Positions 44,845-53,251 of a stretch of 64,000 nucleotides of DNA are shown here, in pieces (position 1 is the first letter of the stretch; each line of letters starts with the position of its first letter). The DNA comes from JBDTVS01 sp040007095 (GTDB taxonomy: Bacteria > Acidobacteriota > Vicinamibacteria > Vicinamibacterales > CAVVIG01). A program made the position numbers and the translations under genes. The notes under the pieces are model-generated. The model saw nothing but the letters and a program-made list of their open reading frames with translations. It did no database searches and was not told the DNA's origin. The stretch lies in assembly GCA_040007095.1 (NCBI GenBank), contig JBDTVS010000058.1, positions 62,001 through 126,000 of the forward strand, written 5' to 3'.

Positions 44845-45732
44845 CTACGCCCGCGTCTCTTCGTAGATCATCGCGTCAACCAGAAACCTGAACCAGAACC
44901 CTTGGAGGAAATGAAAGATCAGGCCTTCCCTTCCATCCAGAAACCCGAGGCGCAGGAAATACCGATAGATCCAGTAGGCCAACGCCCTCAGGAACAGGGG
45001 GCCTGTCGCATAAAGGTTCCGCCACCATCGGCGGCGTTGGATTGGGTTTCCCGTGAGCGTCGGCGTGACCTGTTCTCCAGCGTCCTGGGCGCCGCGCATC
45101 TCGCTCGCCTCCATCGCCGCCCATCGCGCATGCCGTAGGGTCCAGGTCAAGAGGGAGGAAGCAACGACATCCAGGTAGTCGTGCTTCAGTCGACCGATCG
45201 CACCATCGGAAAGAAAGTGCTGATCGTATCGACGCGACTCGCAGCGGCCTCGACCCTTGCGAAAGAGCCGAAGATGGTACGAGGGGTAATGGCCTCCGTG
45301 CCGAATCCATCGGCCCATGAAGACAGTGCGCCTCCGAAGCAGGAACGCGGACACGTTCGTCGGCGGATGTTCGAGAACCTGTGTGATCTCGTCCCGCAGC
45401 TCGGGAGTCAGCCGCTCATCCGCATCGAGGTTCAGCACCCACGGCGTCTCGATCGGCAGATTGTCTAGAGCCCAGTTTCTCTGCACCGCGTAGTTCTCGA
45501 AGGCGTGATGCCGGATTGCCGCCGAGTATTGTTCTGCAATCTCCAACGTTCCATCCGAGCTGCCAGAATCGACGACGAAGACCGCGCACGGCAATCCGCG
45601 CAAACTCTCGAGACAAGCCGGCAGGTTCGCTTCTTCGTTGTAGGTCAGAACAACTACGGAGACCAGTTCGACCGAGGAAGGTTGTACCAACTCGATGAGT
45701 TCCGGTGCGTCGGTCAACAGGGCAGACTTCAA
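44845..45732 (-). CDS. GT2-family glycosyltransferase (WaaE/KdtX-like)
   Basis: 295 aa. VSVVVLTYNEEANLPACLESL at ~24-44, VFVVDSGSSDGTLEIA, and LNLDADERLTPELRDEI (metal-binding Asp) match the WaaE/KdtX subgroup. MGRWIRHGGHYPSYHLRLFRK is also characteristic. The C-terminal part (LRALAYWIYRYFLRLGFLDG, GLIFHFLQGFWFRFLVDAM) suggests membrane association. It probably adds a glucose- or heptose-like residue. It overlaps the upstream GT4 gene by 4 bp. Confidence 0.9.
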   Translation of the reverse strand: MKSALLTDAPELIELVQPSSVELVSVVVLTYNEEANLPACLESLRGLPCAVFVVDSGSSDGTLEIAEQYSAAIRHHAFENYAVQRNWALDNLPIETPWVLNLDADERLTPELRDEITQVLEHPPTNVSAFLLRRRTVFMGRWIRHGGHYPSYHLRLFRKGRGRCESRRYDQHFLSDGAIGRLKHDYLDVVASSLLTWTLRHARWAAMEASEMRGAQDAGEQVTPTLTGNPIQRRRWWRNLYATGPLFLRALAYWIYRYFLRLGFLDGREGLIFHFLQGFWFRFLVDAMIYEETRA

Positions 45733-46895
45733 CTGGCAATCCTGTTGTAGACATCGAGCACGTCGCGGGTGATGGCATCCTGCGAGTATTTCGTGGCCGC
45801 CAGACGTGTGCCGTTGCCGCCCATCGCCGCTCGCAGGATCGGGTCGTTCAGCAATCGAAGCATCGCCTTTGAGAGGTTCTCGACATCGCAGCGTACGACA
45901 AGGCCGGCCGCCGCATCGGCGACGTCGCGATGAATGGCCACCTGATCGGACACGATGACTGGCAAACCCGCCGCCATCGCTTCCGCCACCGCGATGCCGA
46001 AGTTTTCCGAATAGGAAGGCAAGACGTACATGGCGGCATCGGCAAACGCCGCCTGCTTCTCTGCGCCCGACAGAAAGCCGGTCCAGAGAATGCTTTCCGA
46101 TATCCCCAACGTCCAGGCCTCAGCCTTGAGGTGTTGGGCGAATTCGTTCCGCCCGTCTCCGGCAATGACGAGGAATGCGGCCGGCGCTCGCCCATGCACA
46201 TCGCGGAACGCACGCAGCAGCAGGTCGAGCCCCTTCTTTTTGTCCAGACGCGACAGGAAGAGGATGATTTGGCGGCCTTTGAGCTGTGGGTAGCGTCGGC
46301 GAAGCACGCCCACGCCACCGTCGTCCGAGCACTTCGGCAGCGCATTTGGAATGACGGCCGAGGGTCCCGTGACACCCAAAATCGCGGCTTCATGCTGTTC
46401 TTGATCGCTCGTGTAGTGCACCAGCGCTGCATGCTTCAGGATGCGGCTCTCGAGTAAGCGGAACGACGCCTTCTTCAACCAGGGGCGCCGATGCCTCATC
46501 CCCCACTCGTTCAAGGTGCCGAGCGGCCGTACGATGTACGGAACGCCGCGCCGCGCCGCCCAATAAGAAGCCGGAAGGGCGGCAAAGGAGAACAGCGCGT
46601 GAATGTGGACAAGGTCGAAGTCCGCCACGTGACTCGACAGCCAGACATTTAGCGGCCACGAAAACGTGTATAAAACTAGCTGGCGGGGAAAGTACCAGTA
46701 CGTCACGCCGTCTTGCACGACCGGTTCGCCATGCCGAACGCACAGCTTCCCCGGTCCATCGTCGTCGGTCGTGGCTATGTGGGTCTCGATGCCCGATCTG
46801 GCAAGGCTGCCGGCCAACTGCCGGACCATGGTGCTCGGTCCACCACGGAGTGGTCCCACCGATGGGATCACGTGAAGGACTCTGCTGACCGGCAC
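45729..46895 (-). CDS. GT4-family glycosyltransferase
   Basis: 388 aa. VSRVLHVIPSVGPLRGGPSTMVRQLA at the start; donor domain QIILFLSRLDKKKGLDLLLRAF; signature YSENFGIAVAEAMAAGLPVIVSD. GT-B, retaining, cytoplasmic. The start lies 1 bp after the BY-kinase stop, making it the first glycosyltransferase of the transcript that begins with the Wza and Wzc genes. Confidence 0.92.
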   Translation of the reverse strand: MPVSRVLHVIPSVGPLRGGPSTMVRQLAGSLARSGIETHIATTDDDGPGKLCVRHGEPVVQDGVTYWYFPRQLVLYTFSWPLNVWLSSHVADFDLVHIHALFSFAALPASYWAARRGVPYIVRPLGTLNEWGMRHRRPWLKKASFRLLESRILKHAALVHYTSDQEQHEAAILGVTGPSAVIPNALPKCSDDGGVGVLRRRYPQLKGRQIILFLSRLDKKKGLDLLLRAFRDVHGRAPAAFLVIAGDGRNEFAQHLKAEAWTLGISESILWTGFLSGAEKQAAFADAAMYVLPSYSENFGIAVAEAMAAGLPVIVSDQVAIHRDVADAAAGLVVRCDVENLSKAMLRLLNDPILRAAMGGNGTRLAATKYSQDAITRDVLDVYNRIAS

Positions 46896-46896
46896 T

Positions 46897-49401
46897 CTAT
46901 GTCTTCGCGTTTTCCTGCAGCCAGCGTTCCATCGCCGCGCTCCGAGCCGCTCTCATGCTGACGGGCGACACGACAAGCTGTTCGGTCGGGGGCTGCACAT
47001 CGCGGACCTTTCGTTCTTTCACGCCTGGCTGCCCTCCTCCATCTCCATTCCCATCGCCATTCCCGCCCGCGTCCCCATTTCCGCGACTGCCGTAGTAGTA
47101 GTAGCCAGCCTCGTGGTACTTGTAATACGAATAGCCGGGAGTTTTCGGGTTCCAGAAGTTCAGAATCGTGCCCAGAACCGGCGTGCCGTCTCCGGCAAAA
47201 CGGGCTTTCGCGATCAGGGCCGCGTCGCGAGTGGTCGTGCCGGATCGCACGACCAGGATGAGCGCATCGCTGAGCCGACCGATGATTCGGGCATCGGCAA
47301 TGTTGATCATCGGCGGCGTGTCGATGACGATGGTGTCGAACTTCCCTCGTGCCAGTGCGATAATTTCCGCGAGACGCGGCGAATGCACGAGGCTCGAGGC
47401 ATGAGCCCTCGACGTCCCGGACGTCATCAACTGCAGACCCGGCACCGCGGTCTCGGTGCACGCCGCCATCAACTCCGCGAGCTCGAGGGGCGCCTTTTCA
47501 ACCAGCAGGTCGCTCAGTCCTCGACCATTCTCGACATCGAACACCGAGTGCAACCGTGGCCGCCGCATGTCAGCATCGATCAGCAGCACAGTCTGATTGA
47601 TCTGGGCCAGCGCGATGCTGAGGTTACTGACGACGGTGGTCTTGCCTTCTTTCGGGCTTGCACTGGTCAGGACCAACACCTGCGGCCGATCACCGTTCTG
47701 CCGTGAGAAAAGAATCGAGGTGAGGGTCGTTCGAAAGGATTCGGCAACCACCGACGACCGTTGACCCCAAGAAATCATCTCCACGCCTGCATTGCCAGGG
47801 CTGGCCGACGACTCGTCCGCGGCGACGTTTGGGAGCACCTTCTTCTTGAAGCGCGAGGCTTCCAGGAGGTCGAAGGTCGGGACAACGCCAAGCTCGGGAA
47901 CGGCGAGATAGTACGCCACATCGCCCGGATCCTGGAGCGTGCGATCCGCCCGCTCGCGGACGACAGCGAACGCGATCCCGGCGATCATCCCAAGTATCAG
48001 TCCATAGGTGGCTCGTTGAGGGACGTCCGGTTTGTACGGCACAGACGGCCGCTCTGCCGCGTCCACGACCCGAATGTTGTTTGCCCGCAAGGCGGACGCG
48101 ATGCTCGCCTCCTTGAGCCGCTGCAGCAACGTCTCGTACAACAGTCGGGTGGCATCGACGTCGCGCCTGAGGAGACTGTAGTGGGCGGTCTGTTCCGACT
48201 GACCCGAGACGAGGCGAGCCTGTTCCTTATAGGCGCTTGCCAGGAGGGCTTCTCGCCGTTTGGTGGCCTCGTAATCCCTCCCGATTCTGACCAGGACCTT
48301 GGACCGCGAGCCCTCCAGCGAAGCCTCGATCGCATCGATCTGCGCCTGGACGCGCTTTACCTCTGGGGCGTTCGGCGTAAACGTCACTTTGAGCTGAGCC
48401 AGCTTCGCGTAAAGTTCGGCAAGGCTCGCCTGCGACGCCTTCAACGTCGGATCATCGAGCACGTCCGGCAGTGCGTCGGCGGGTCCCGATGCCGCCATCT
48501 CGTACTTCGACTGCTTGCTGATGCGGTCCGTCTGCGCAGCCGACAGCTCTTTCTGCAGGTCGGCGAGCCTGGTCTCCTGGCCGTCGACATCGCTCTTTTG
48601 CCCGGCGAAGACCAGATTCGTCGCGCGTGCGTAGGCTTGAAGCTCCTCTTCCTGCTTTTCGAGTTTGACCTTCAGGTCCTGAAGTTGCTTGGTAAGCCAC
48701 TGGCCGGTGTATTCGGTGGTTTTCCACCGGGCCTCGAGATTGTCGTCGATGTACTCCTTCGTAAGCGTGTTGCAAAAGCTGGCGGCCGTCTGTCCACTAG
48801 TCGAATCGCAGGAGACTTCCACAATTCGGTTCGTCATTGACGACCTTACCCTGACGCCCACGAAAGCCGTGCCTAACGCCTGCGTCCATAGCTGGTCCGC
48901 ATTCGGAGGATTGACTCTGAGGGCTTTCCGCCACACGCCAAGTCGATCCGGAGGTTGAAGGTTCTCAGGTCGAGGCTGCGCCGACAGCTTGTCGCGTACT
49001 CGAGTCAGCAGGACCTTGCTCTGGAGAATCCTGACCTGTGTTTGAATGTCGCTGTCGACATCGCCGCCACCACCCGCTTCGATAGGGTTGACGTTCTTCA
49101 TGTTCAGGTTGAGGAACGCCGGATTGAGACCCTGAATCTCGAGCGTAGTCCGTGCCTGGTAGATGCGCGGTTCGGAGAGCGTCAGCACGAATCCGCCGAT
49201 GGCGCCGACACAAGTGGCGAAAACGACGGCGCCCTTGTGGCGCCGGATCATCTGCCAGTATTCGAGCAACCCCGCGTAGTCGCGCTTCAGTCCTGGGCCT
49301 TGGATGTCGATCGTCACCGGCTCTGGAGACAGACTGGCGAAGCCCGCCGAGTGGCCTGGCTCCAGAGCTGAGGTGTTGGGTATGAGTTGATTTTCGTTCA
49401 T
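46897..49401 (-). CDS. wzc: Wzc-like polysaccharide co-polymerase with bacterial tyrosine kinase domain
   Basis: 834 aa. A chain-length-determinant (Wzz) domain has one membrane helix at ~55-75 (VVFATCVGAIGGFVLTL), coiled coils at ~240-400 and the second helix near 475. The kinase domain has Walker A SASPKEGKTTVVSN near 580, Walker A' LLIDADMRRPRL near 607 and Walker B TIVIDTPPM near 690. After the ATPase comes a tyrosine cluster at about 755-775 (YSYYKYHEAG, YYYYGSRGNG), the autophosphorylation tail, then an unusual Gly/Asn/Asp-rich stretch and ~45 more residues. It controls polymer length and export together with the Wza-like protein, whose gene lies 47 bp upstream. Confidence 0.94.
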   Translation of the reverse strand: MNENQLIPNTSALEPGHSAGFASLSPEPVTIDIQGPGLKRDYAGLLEYWQMIRRHKGAVVFATCVGAIGGFVLTLSEPRIYQARTTLEIQGLNPAFLNLNMKNVNPIEAGGGGDVDSDIQTQVRILQSKVLLTRVRDKLSAQPRPENLQPPDRLGVWRKALRVNPPNADQLWTQALGTAFVGVRVRSSMTNRIVEVSCDSTSGQTAASFCNTLTKEYIDDNLEARWKTTEYTGQWLTKQLQDLKVKLEKQEEELQAYARATNLVFAGQKSDVDGQETRLADLQKELSAAQTDRISKQSKYEMAASGPADALPDVLDDPTLKASQASLAELYAKLAQLKVTFTPNAPEVKRVQAQIDAIEASLEGSRSKVLVRIGRDYEATKRREALLASAYKEQARLVSGQSEQTAHYSLLRRDVDATRLLYETLLQRLKEASIASALRANNIRVVDAAERPSVPYKPDVPQRATYGLILGMIAGIAFAVVRERADRTLQDPGDVAYYLAVPELGVVPTFDLLEASRFKKKVLPNVAADESSASPGNAGVEMISWGQRSSVVAESFRTTLTSILFSRQNGDRPQVLVLTSASPKEGKTTVVSNLSIALAQINQTVLLIDADMRRPRLHSVFDVENGRGLSDLLVEKAPLELAELMAACTETAVPGLQLMTSGTSRAHASSLVHSPRLAEIIALARGKFDTIVIDTPPMINIADARIIGRLSDALILVVRSGTTTRDAALIAKARFAGDGTPVLGTILNFWNPKTPGYSYYKYHEAGYYYYGSRGNGDAGGNGDGNGDGGGQPGVKERKVRDVQPPTEQLVVSPVSMRAARSAAMERWLQENAKT

Positions 49402-49448
49402 ATCGCGATCGCGCCTAACCTGGCAATAACTCGCGTTGATGTTGCGAC

Positions 49449-50630
49449 CTATCGGATGAGCCCGTAGCTACCTACCATCACCCCCAGCTGAATCGCGATC
49501 TCGATTGCTCGTGTCGTTGCCCGCTTGCTGCCGCTATCCGGCACGACGAGGATGTCCCCGGCATACAGCGGGACGTCGTTGCTGCGTCCCTGCATGATCT
49601 TCTTGACGTCAACCGGAATCTCGGTCCGTTTCTGGTCGCCGTCAATCGCACGGAGGATTCGGGCATGGCTCGAAGCGGCGGTGCGGGACATGCCCCCCGA
49701 CGCCGAGATTGCTTCCACAATCGACACCGAAGCCCCTCGTGTGACCGGTATCGGCCCAACCCTGCCGACTTCGCCGATGACGTAGACGAGCTCTGCCCGC
49801 GGCACGGATAGAAAATCGTTCGGACGAATGATGATGTTCTTGTCGGGAGTCGTGGCCTCGAGCAGCGGCTTGAGCGGAATGTCCACGGTACTGAACCCGG
49901 TCGCCGCGTCGTCAGTCGCTTCCGGGAGCGGGATCCGACCCTGGTCCAGCCGACGGGAAACTCTGACGATTGGCCCGGCGTCCACGCTCGCGCCACCGGC
50001 CTTGGTCAAGACTTCGAGCAGCGTCTTGTCAGTCTCGAGCTGATGGATCCCCGGAGACCCGACAGCGCCGAGGATCGATACTGACTGGCTCCGGAACTCC
50101 GTCACCGTCACCGAGACGTCTGGTTGGAGGAGAAATACTTTCAGCCGATTGGTCACTTCGGTCTCGAGTTGCTCGACGGTGAGTCCGGCGACGTGAACGC
50201 GCCCAACCATCGGCAACTTGAGATCGCCGGTCGAATCGATACGCTGCGGCTTGTCGGAGAGCTCCGGCACATCCACCACGTGAAGGGAGACTTGATCCTG
50301 GGGTCCCAGAACGTACGTGGTGCGCAGGGCCGCGGGGTCGGCCGCAGGCGGTTTTTGGCTCGGATCGGACTGCGGCGATTGCGCACGCGCGACGACGCCA
50401 AGAGGGCCAAGGGCCGACGTCCAGATGAACAGCACAACCACCCAGAGGACTCTCCTGGCAATTGTTGTTGCCGAGACACGAAGGGTTTGACTGTCGATGG
50501 CGGCAAATCTCCGTCGCCTCGTCGCGTGTGGACCGGTTTCGACTGCATGGGTCGCGGTCGAATGCGCTGGCTTGAATCCAGCAACGCCCAGCGGCATGCC
50601 GGCTTTATTAGCGTGTGATCCTTCGTGCAT
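49449..50630 (-). CDS. wza: Wza-like outer-membrane polysaccharide export protein
   Basis: 393 aa as called. The first ~58 residues are not signal-like. A hydrophobic segment at ~60-80 (VLWVVVLFIWTSALGPLGVVARA) is the likely signal peptide, so the true start is probably near codon 40-55. Poly_export domain: YVLGPQDQVSLHVVDVPELS and LKLPMVGRVHVAGLTVEQLE. SLBB domains: VSILGAVGSPGIHQLETDKTLLEVL and VYVIGEVGRVGPIPVTRG, ending YAGDILVVPDSG. It should form the outer-membrane part of the export channel that contacts Wzc. No lipobox Cys is seen near the signal, unlike E. coli Wza. It is the first gene of the EPS operon. Confidence 0.92.
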   Translation of the reverse strand: MHEGSHANKAGMPLGVAGFKPAHSTATHAVETGPHATRRRRFAAIDSQTLRVSATTIARRVLWVVVLFIWTSALGPLGVVARAQSPQSDPSQKPPAADPAALRTTYVLGPQDQVSLHVVDVPELSDKPQRIDSTGDLKLPMVGRVHVAGLTVEQLETEVTNRLKVFLLQPDVSVTVTEFRSQSVSILGAVGSPGIHQLETDKTLLEVLTKAGGASVDAGPIVRVSRRLDQGRIPLPEATDDAATGFSTVDIPLKPLLEATTPDKNIIIRPNDFLSVPRAELVYVIGEVGRVGPIPVTRGASVSIVEAISASGGMSRTAASSHARILRAIDGDQKRTEIPVDVKKIMQGRSNDVPLYAGDILVVPDSGSKRATTRAIEIAIQLGVMVGSYGLIR

Positions 50631-50669
50631 ATAGAAGACTCTGACGAACTGAATTCTTAGCGACGAGGA

Positions 50670-50696
50670 ACTATATGTAACTTACAGGACGTTCAA
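50670..50696 (-). promoter_or_regulatory. Candidate EPS operon promoter
   Basis: On the - strand, TTGAAC (50696-50691) and TATAGT (50675-50670) are separated by 15 bp, about 40 bp upstream of the called Wza start. The spacer is shorter than the ideal 17 bp, so the assignment is tentative. It would drive the Wza-Wzc-GT transcript. Confidence 0.35.
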
Positions 50697-50818
50697 GGTC
50701 CTGATACGGAGACGAGGGACCGTCAACCTGCGAATCGGATTTCCTGCGTTGCTAGCAGGGAAGGAGTCAAAAACATAGGGCCACGCTCGGGAGAATCTCG
50801 ACGTGCCGGCGCTGGCTG

Positions 50819-51256
50819 TCAGCCCTCGACCTGGAATCGAAACACAAACGGTGAGTTCGCGGCGCCGACCACAATCTGGTCGCCATCCCGAAGAATCGCT
50901 CGCCTCTCTCGTCGGTCGCTGCCGAGCCGGCTAACCCCGACGCCTGTGCCGCACGCACTTTCACGATCGAGGAGGACAAACTGCCCGTCCAGGTGATGGA
51001 TCTCGAAGTGCTCCCGCGAAATGTGAAATGGATGGGAGGATGCCTCGGTGAGATAGAGGTGATTCACGGGCGCGAAGCCGCCCAGGCGCCGTTCGACCTC
51101 CTCCTTCAGCTTCTCGAAGCGTCCCATCCGGCTTTCGCGCCCGACCTTGAACGGAAGTTCGGTGACGCGGACGTCCGGCCTGCCACCGATTGCGGCTCGC
51201 GCCTCGTCCGTCACGGGGACGAGGTTCGCGGTTGGAACGGTCTGTTGGTCTGCCAT
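50819..51256 (-). CDS. FHA-domain protein
   Basis: 145 aa. A forkhead-associated phosphothreonine-binding fold: FKVGRESRMGRFEKL (Gly-Arg at the first loop), SHPFHISREHFEIHHLDGQFVLLD (Ser-Arg-x-His phosphopeptide contacts) and GDQIVVGAANSPFVFRF at the end. An insertion of ~30 residues separates the first two motifs. No other domain. It binds phosphorylated partners and might link Ser/Thr kinase signalling to the EPS operon that begins 189 bp downstream. That link rests only on position. Confidence 0.85.
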   Translation of the reverse strand: MADQQTVPTANLVPVTDEARAAIGGRPDVRVTELPFKVGRESRMGRFEKLKEEVERRLGGFAPVNHLYLTEASSHPFHISREHFEIHHLDGQFVLLDRESACGTGVGVSRLGSDRRERRAILRDGDQIVVGAANSPFVFRFQVEG

Positions 51257-51513
51257 GACAAGGTTCCGGGCTCTTCAATATCCTAACGATTCGTGCTAGC
51301 CCTTTCAGGGGTAGTCTGATGCGCGAGGGACAGCGCTTCGCCCCTCCAGTCACGGACCGGTCGTCCCCACGATCCAGCTTGGTCTGACGGAAACCCGCCT
51401 CGGCTCAGCCAGCCTTTTGTCTGCTTTAGTGCCATGACAATATGTGACAAGGAAGTACAGAGTCAATACATAAATCGAAAAAAATTCACGGTCTGCGGAT
51501 TGGTTTTCCTAGC

Positions 51514-51547
51514 GAAAAAAAGCGTGCAAAGCGAGAACTTGCACGCT
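51514..51547 (-). terminator. Rho-independent terminator
   Basis: Read on the - strand: stem AGCGTGCAA (51547-51539), 9-base loop, stem TTGCACGCT (51529-51521), then a run of seven T (51521-51515). It would end transcripts coming from the HicBA direction. Confidence 0.8.
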
Positions 51548-51676
51548 GGTTCGTGTGCTAGGGAAGGTATCGTGCACTGCTGACGAAGGTATCGCCCACC
51601 CCGCACACGGGCTCGAAGCGACGCCGCAGCCACGGATCGAGTCAGCGCGAAATTGTGCAGTTTCTGTTCAGGTCCC

Positions 51677-51864
51677 GGCCAGTCCTCAGGTTTTTCCGGC
51701 CGCTGGCCAAAGATGAACCTTCCGCCAACCGCAGAGCCGTTGGGGAAGAACTTCCGCGCGAAACTCTGATCGACGACGAACTGGCGCCGGCCGGGAGCCC
51801 GATCCGCTTCTTCATAGAAGCGGCCTTCCAACAACTTCAGCTTCAGCGTGTCGAGGTACCCCGG
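51677..51864 (-). pseudogene. Fragment of an ADOP/MacB-type ABC transporter permease
   Basis: In one - strand frame: YLDTLKLKLLEGRFYEEADR, then QFVVDQSFARKFFPNGSAVGGRFIFGQRPEKPEDWP. This resembles the periplasmic MacB core of acidobacterial duplicated orphan permeases. A TAA precedes it directly and the match stops after EDWP, while the frame runs on to 51463 with unrelated residues. A complete ADOP protein has about 800 aa, so this is a ~60-codon relic. Confidence 0.65.
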
Positions 51865-51878
51865 TTAGTGCTGTCCGC

Positions 51879-52067
51879 TTAACCGATCGTTGGTATGCCG
51901 AGGCCGCGGCAAATCTTTCGCACGAGGTTGTTGGCTACTTCGGTGTGACGGGGAATGGCCTCAACAGAGCCATTTGCTGGATTCGTCCACAGCGAGTGCG
52001 CCGCGCCCTCGCGCTTCAGCGTGCATCCGTGCTTGCGGAGGTGCTGCAGCAGCGTGCTGCGTTTCAT
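51879..52067 (-). CDS. hicA: HicA-family mRNA interferase toxin
   Basis: 62 aa, the usual HicA size. KRSTLLQHLRKHGCTLKREGAAHSLWTNPANGS fits the dsRBD-like fold. The catalytic His is His24 in GAAHSLWTN, followed by AIPRHTEVANNLVRKICRGLGI. HicA cleaves mRNA when freed from HicB. The gene overlaps the HicB-like gene by 4 bp (52064-52067), giving the order hicB-hicA, the reverse of the commonest arrangement. Confidence 0.9.
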   Translation of the reverse strand: MKRSTLLQHLRKHGCTLKREGAAHSLWTNPANGSVEAIPRHTEVANNLVRKICRGLGIPTIG

Positions 52068-52279
52068 TCCACCGTGACCGTCTCGCGCTCGGCTTCCGGC
52101 GGCACCGCTCGAAGTCCTTCTTCACGGCGGTCTTGAAGAACCAAGGCGATGGCGGCTGCGAGGCTCTCGCGCGCCTCCTGCTTCGTCCGCCCTTGGCCGT
52201 TAGCCCCGGGAATCTCCGGCGAATACGCGATGTGCCAGTCACCGTCGCGCTCGAACACCGCCGTGAACTCGTTGTGCAT
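52064..52279 (-). CDS. hicB: HicB-family antitoxin
   Basis: 71 aa from ATG 52279, with ribosome site AGGCGGAG 4 bp upstream. A longer frame to 52510 has no such site and no matching residues. The HicB fold is partial-RNase-H-like: FTAVFERDGDWHIAYSPEIPGANGQGRTKQEARESLAAAIALVLQDRRE. It lacks a C-terminal DNA-binding domain (RHH or HTH), as in short HicBs. It neutralises the HicA encoded directly downstream. Confidence 0.88.
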   Translation of the reverse strand: MHNEFTAVFERDGDWHIAYSPEIPGANGQGRTKQEARESLAAAIALVLQDRREEGLRAVPPEAERETVTVE

Positions 52280-52675
52280 GGAGTCTCCGCCTCTACGATA
52301 ACGCGTCGCCAGGTCTCTGTCGAACGGGCGTGGCTGGTATGACGGGCTGGGACGAGCGCCAACATCCGGCGCGTTCGCGACCAGGCACGGCATGACGGTG
52401 ACTATGCCGCTCGTGTTCTGGAGTCCCGAAAACAGACACGGCACAGCGGGTGGACACCACCAGATACCATAGGCAAATGCGCTTGGACTTCCACACGAGA
52501 CGGAAGACATGACGGAAGTCCGTCATGGAGCCGGTCCATATACCGGCCGACGTCGAAGCCGAGGCGTGGTGCGGTGACGTCATGGTCGAAGCCCCGATTC
52601 AATGGAAAATGTGGCGGATGCTAGTCCCCGGCCCAGCAAGCGAACCTCAGTGGCGAACGAACCGGCTTCGGCCTG
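52280..52675. other. Intergenic region without a recognisable gene
   Basis: 396 bp. Reading frames here are short and unlike known families. A small hairpin, CATGACGG/CCGTCATG with a 4-base loop, is at 52508-52527, without a T-tract. The HicB ribosome site and promoter should lie in the first ~60 bp. Nothing else was seen. Confidence 0.5.
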
Positions 52676-53251
52676 CTACGCTCTGACGTCCATCAACTGC
52701 GCAAGTCCGACCTGACACAACTCCAAGAGGGCTTGTAGCTTCTGGACGATGTAGCTGACTGGATTCGCGATCAGCAGAGCCGTCGACCCGCCGGCAGGGT
52801 CGAACGTGACGGTCCAAGGTGCGATCAACAGGACGTCAAGATGTCTCAGCTTCTGCGCGGAAACGCCCGCGATGGAGGTCGTCACGTCCCTGGTCCCATC
52901 GCGCCTGACCTCGCCGCCGGCGAGCGGCGTCAGGAACTCCACATAGAACCCAGCATCGTCGCCGCCCAACTGGTAGTGCGTCACCGGAGGACGGTCGTCG
53001 CCGAGGAACTCCTCGATGAAGCCTCGGGCCAGAAGGCGTTCCCGCAGATTCGCTTCGTCGATTCGCATCCCGGGCGGAATGGCCACGTCAGTGTCGCGCG
53101 TCATCAGCGGCGCATAGGGAACCGCCTGTGCGAGCGGGTGATTTCGGAACAGACGGTGCGCCCACCCGCCCACGATGACGACCTGGTCAAGATAAGGACC
53201 GATCGCATCGGCGAGCCGCACGAAATTGTCATCGTCGCGTTCGGCCGTCAT
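52676..53251 (-). CDS. Nucleotidyltransferase, AbiEii/GSU2403-like, apparently shortened
   Basis: 191 aa. The nucleotidyltransferase core has VVIVGGWAHRLFRNHPLAQ (Gly-Gly helix start) and MTRDTDVAIPPGM, with the Asp-x-Asp metal pair. A further acidic strand is GFYVEFLTPLAGGE. It ends LIANPVSYIVQKLQALLELCQ, where relatives continue with a helical domain, so ~60 or more C-terminal residues seem missing or replaced. AbiEii-type toxins transfer nucleotides to tRNA or other targets. The start overlaps the stop of the partner gene by 4 bp, the geometry of AbiE-like antitoxin-toxin pairs. Confidence 0.75.
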   Translation of the reverse strand: MTAERDDDNFVRLADAIGPYLDQVVIVGGWAHRLFRNHPLAQAVPYAPLMTRDTDVAIPPGMRIDEANLRERLLARGFIEEFLGDDRPPVTHYQLGGDDAGFYVEFLTPLAGGEVRRDGTRDVTTSIAGVSAQKLRHLDVLLIAPWTVTFDPAGGSTALLIANPVSYIVQKLQALLELCQVGLAQLMDVRA

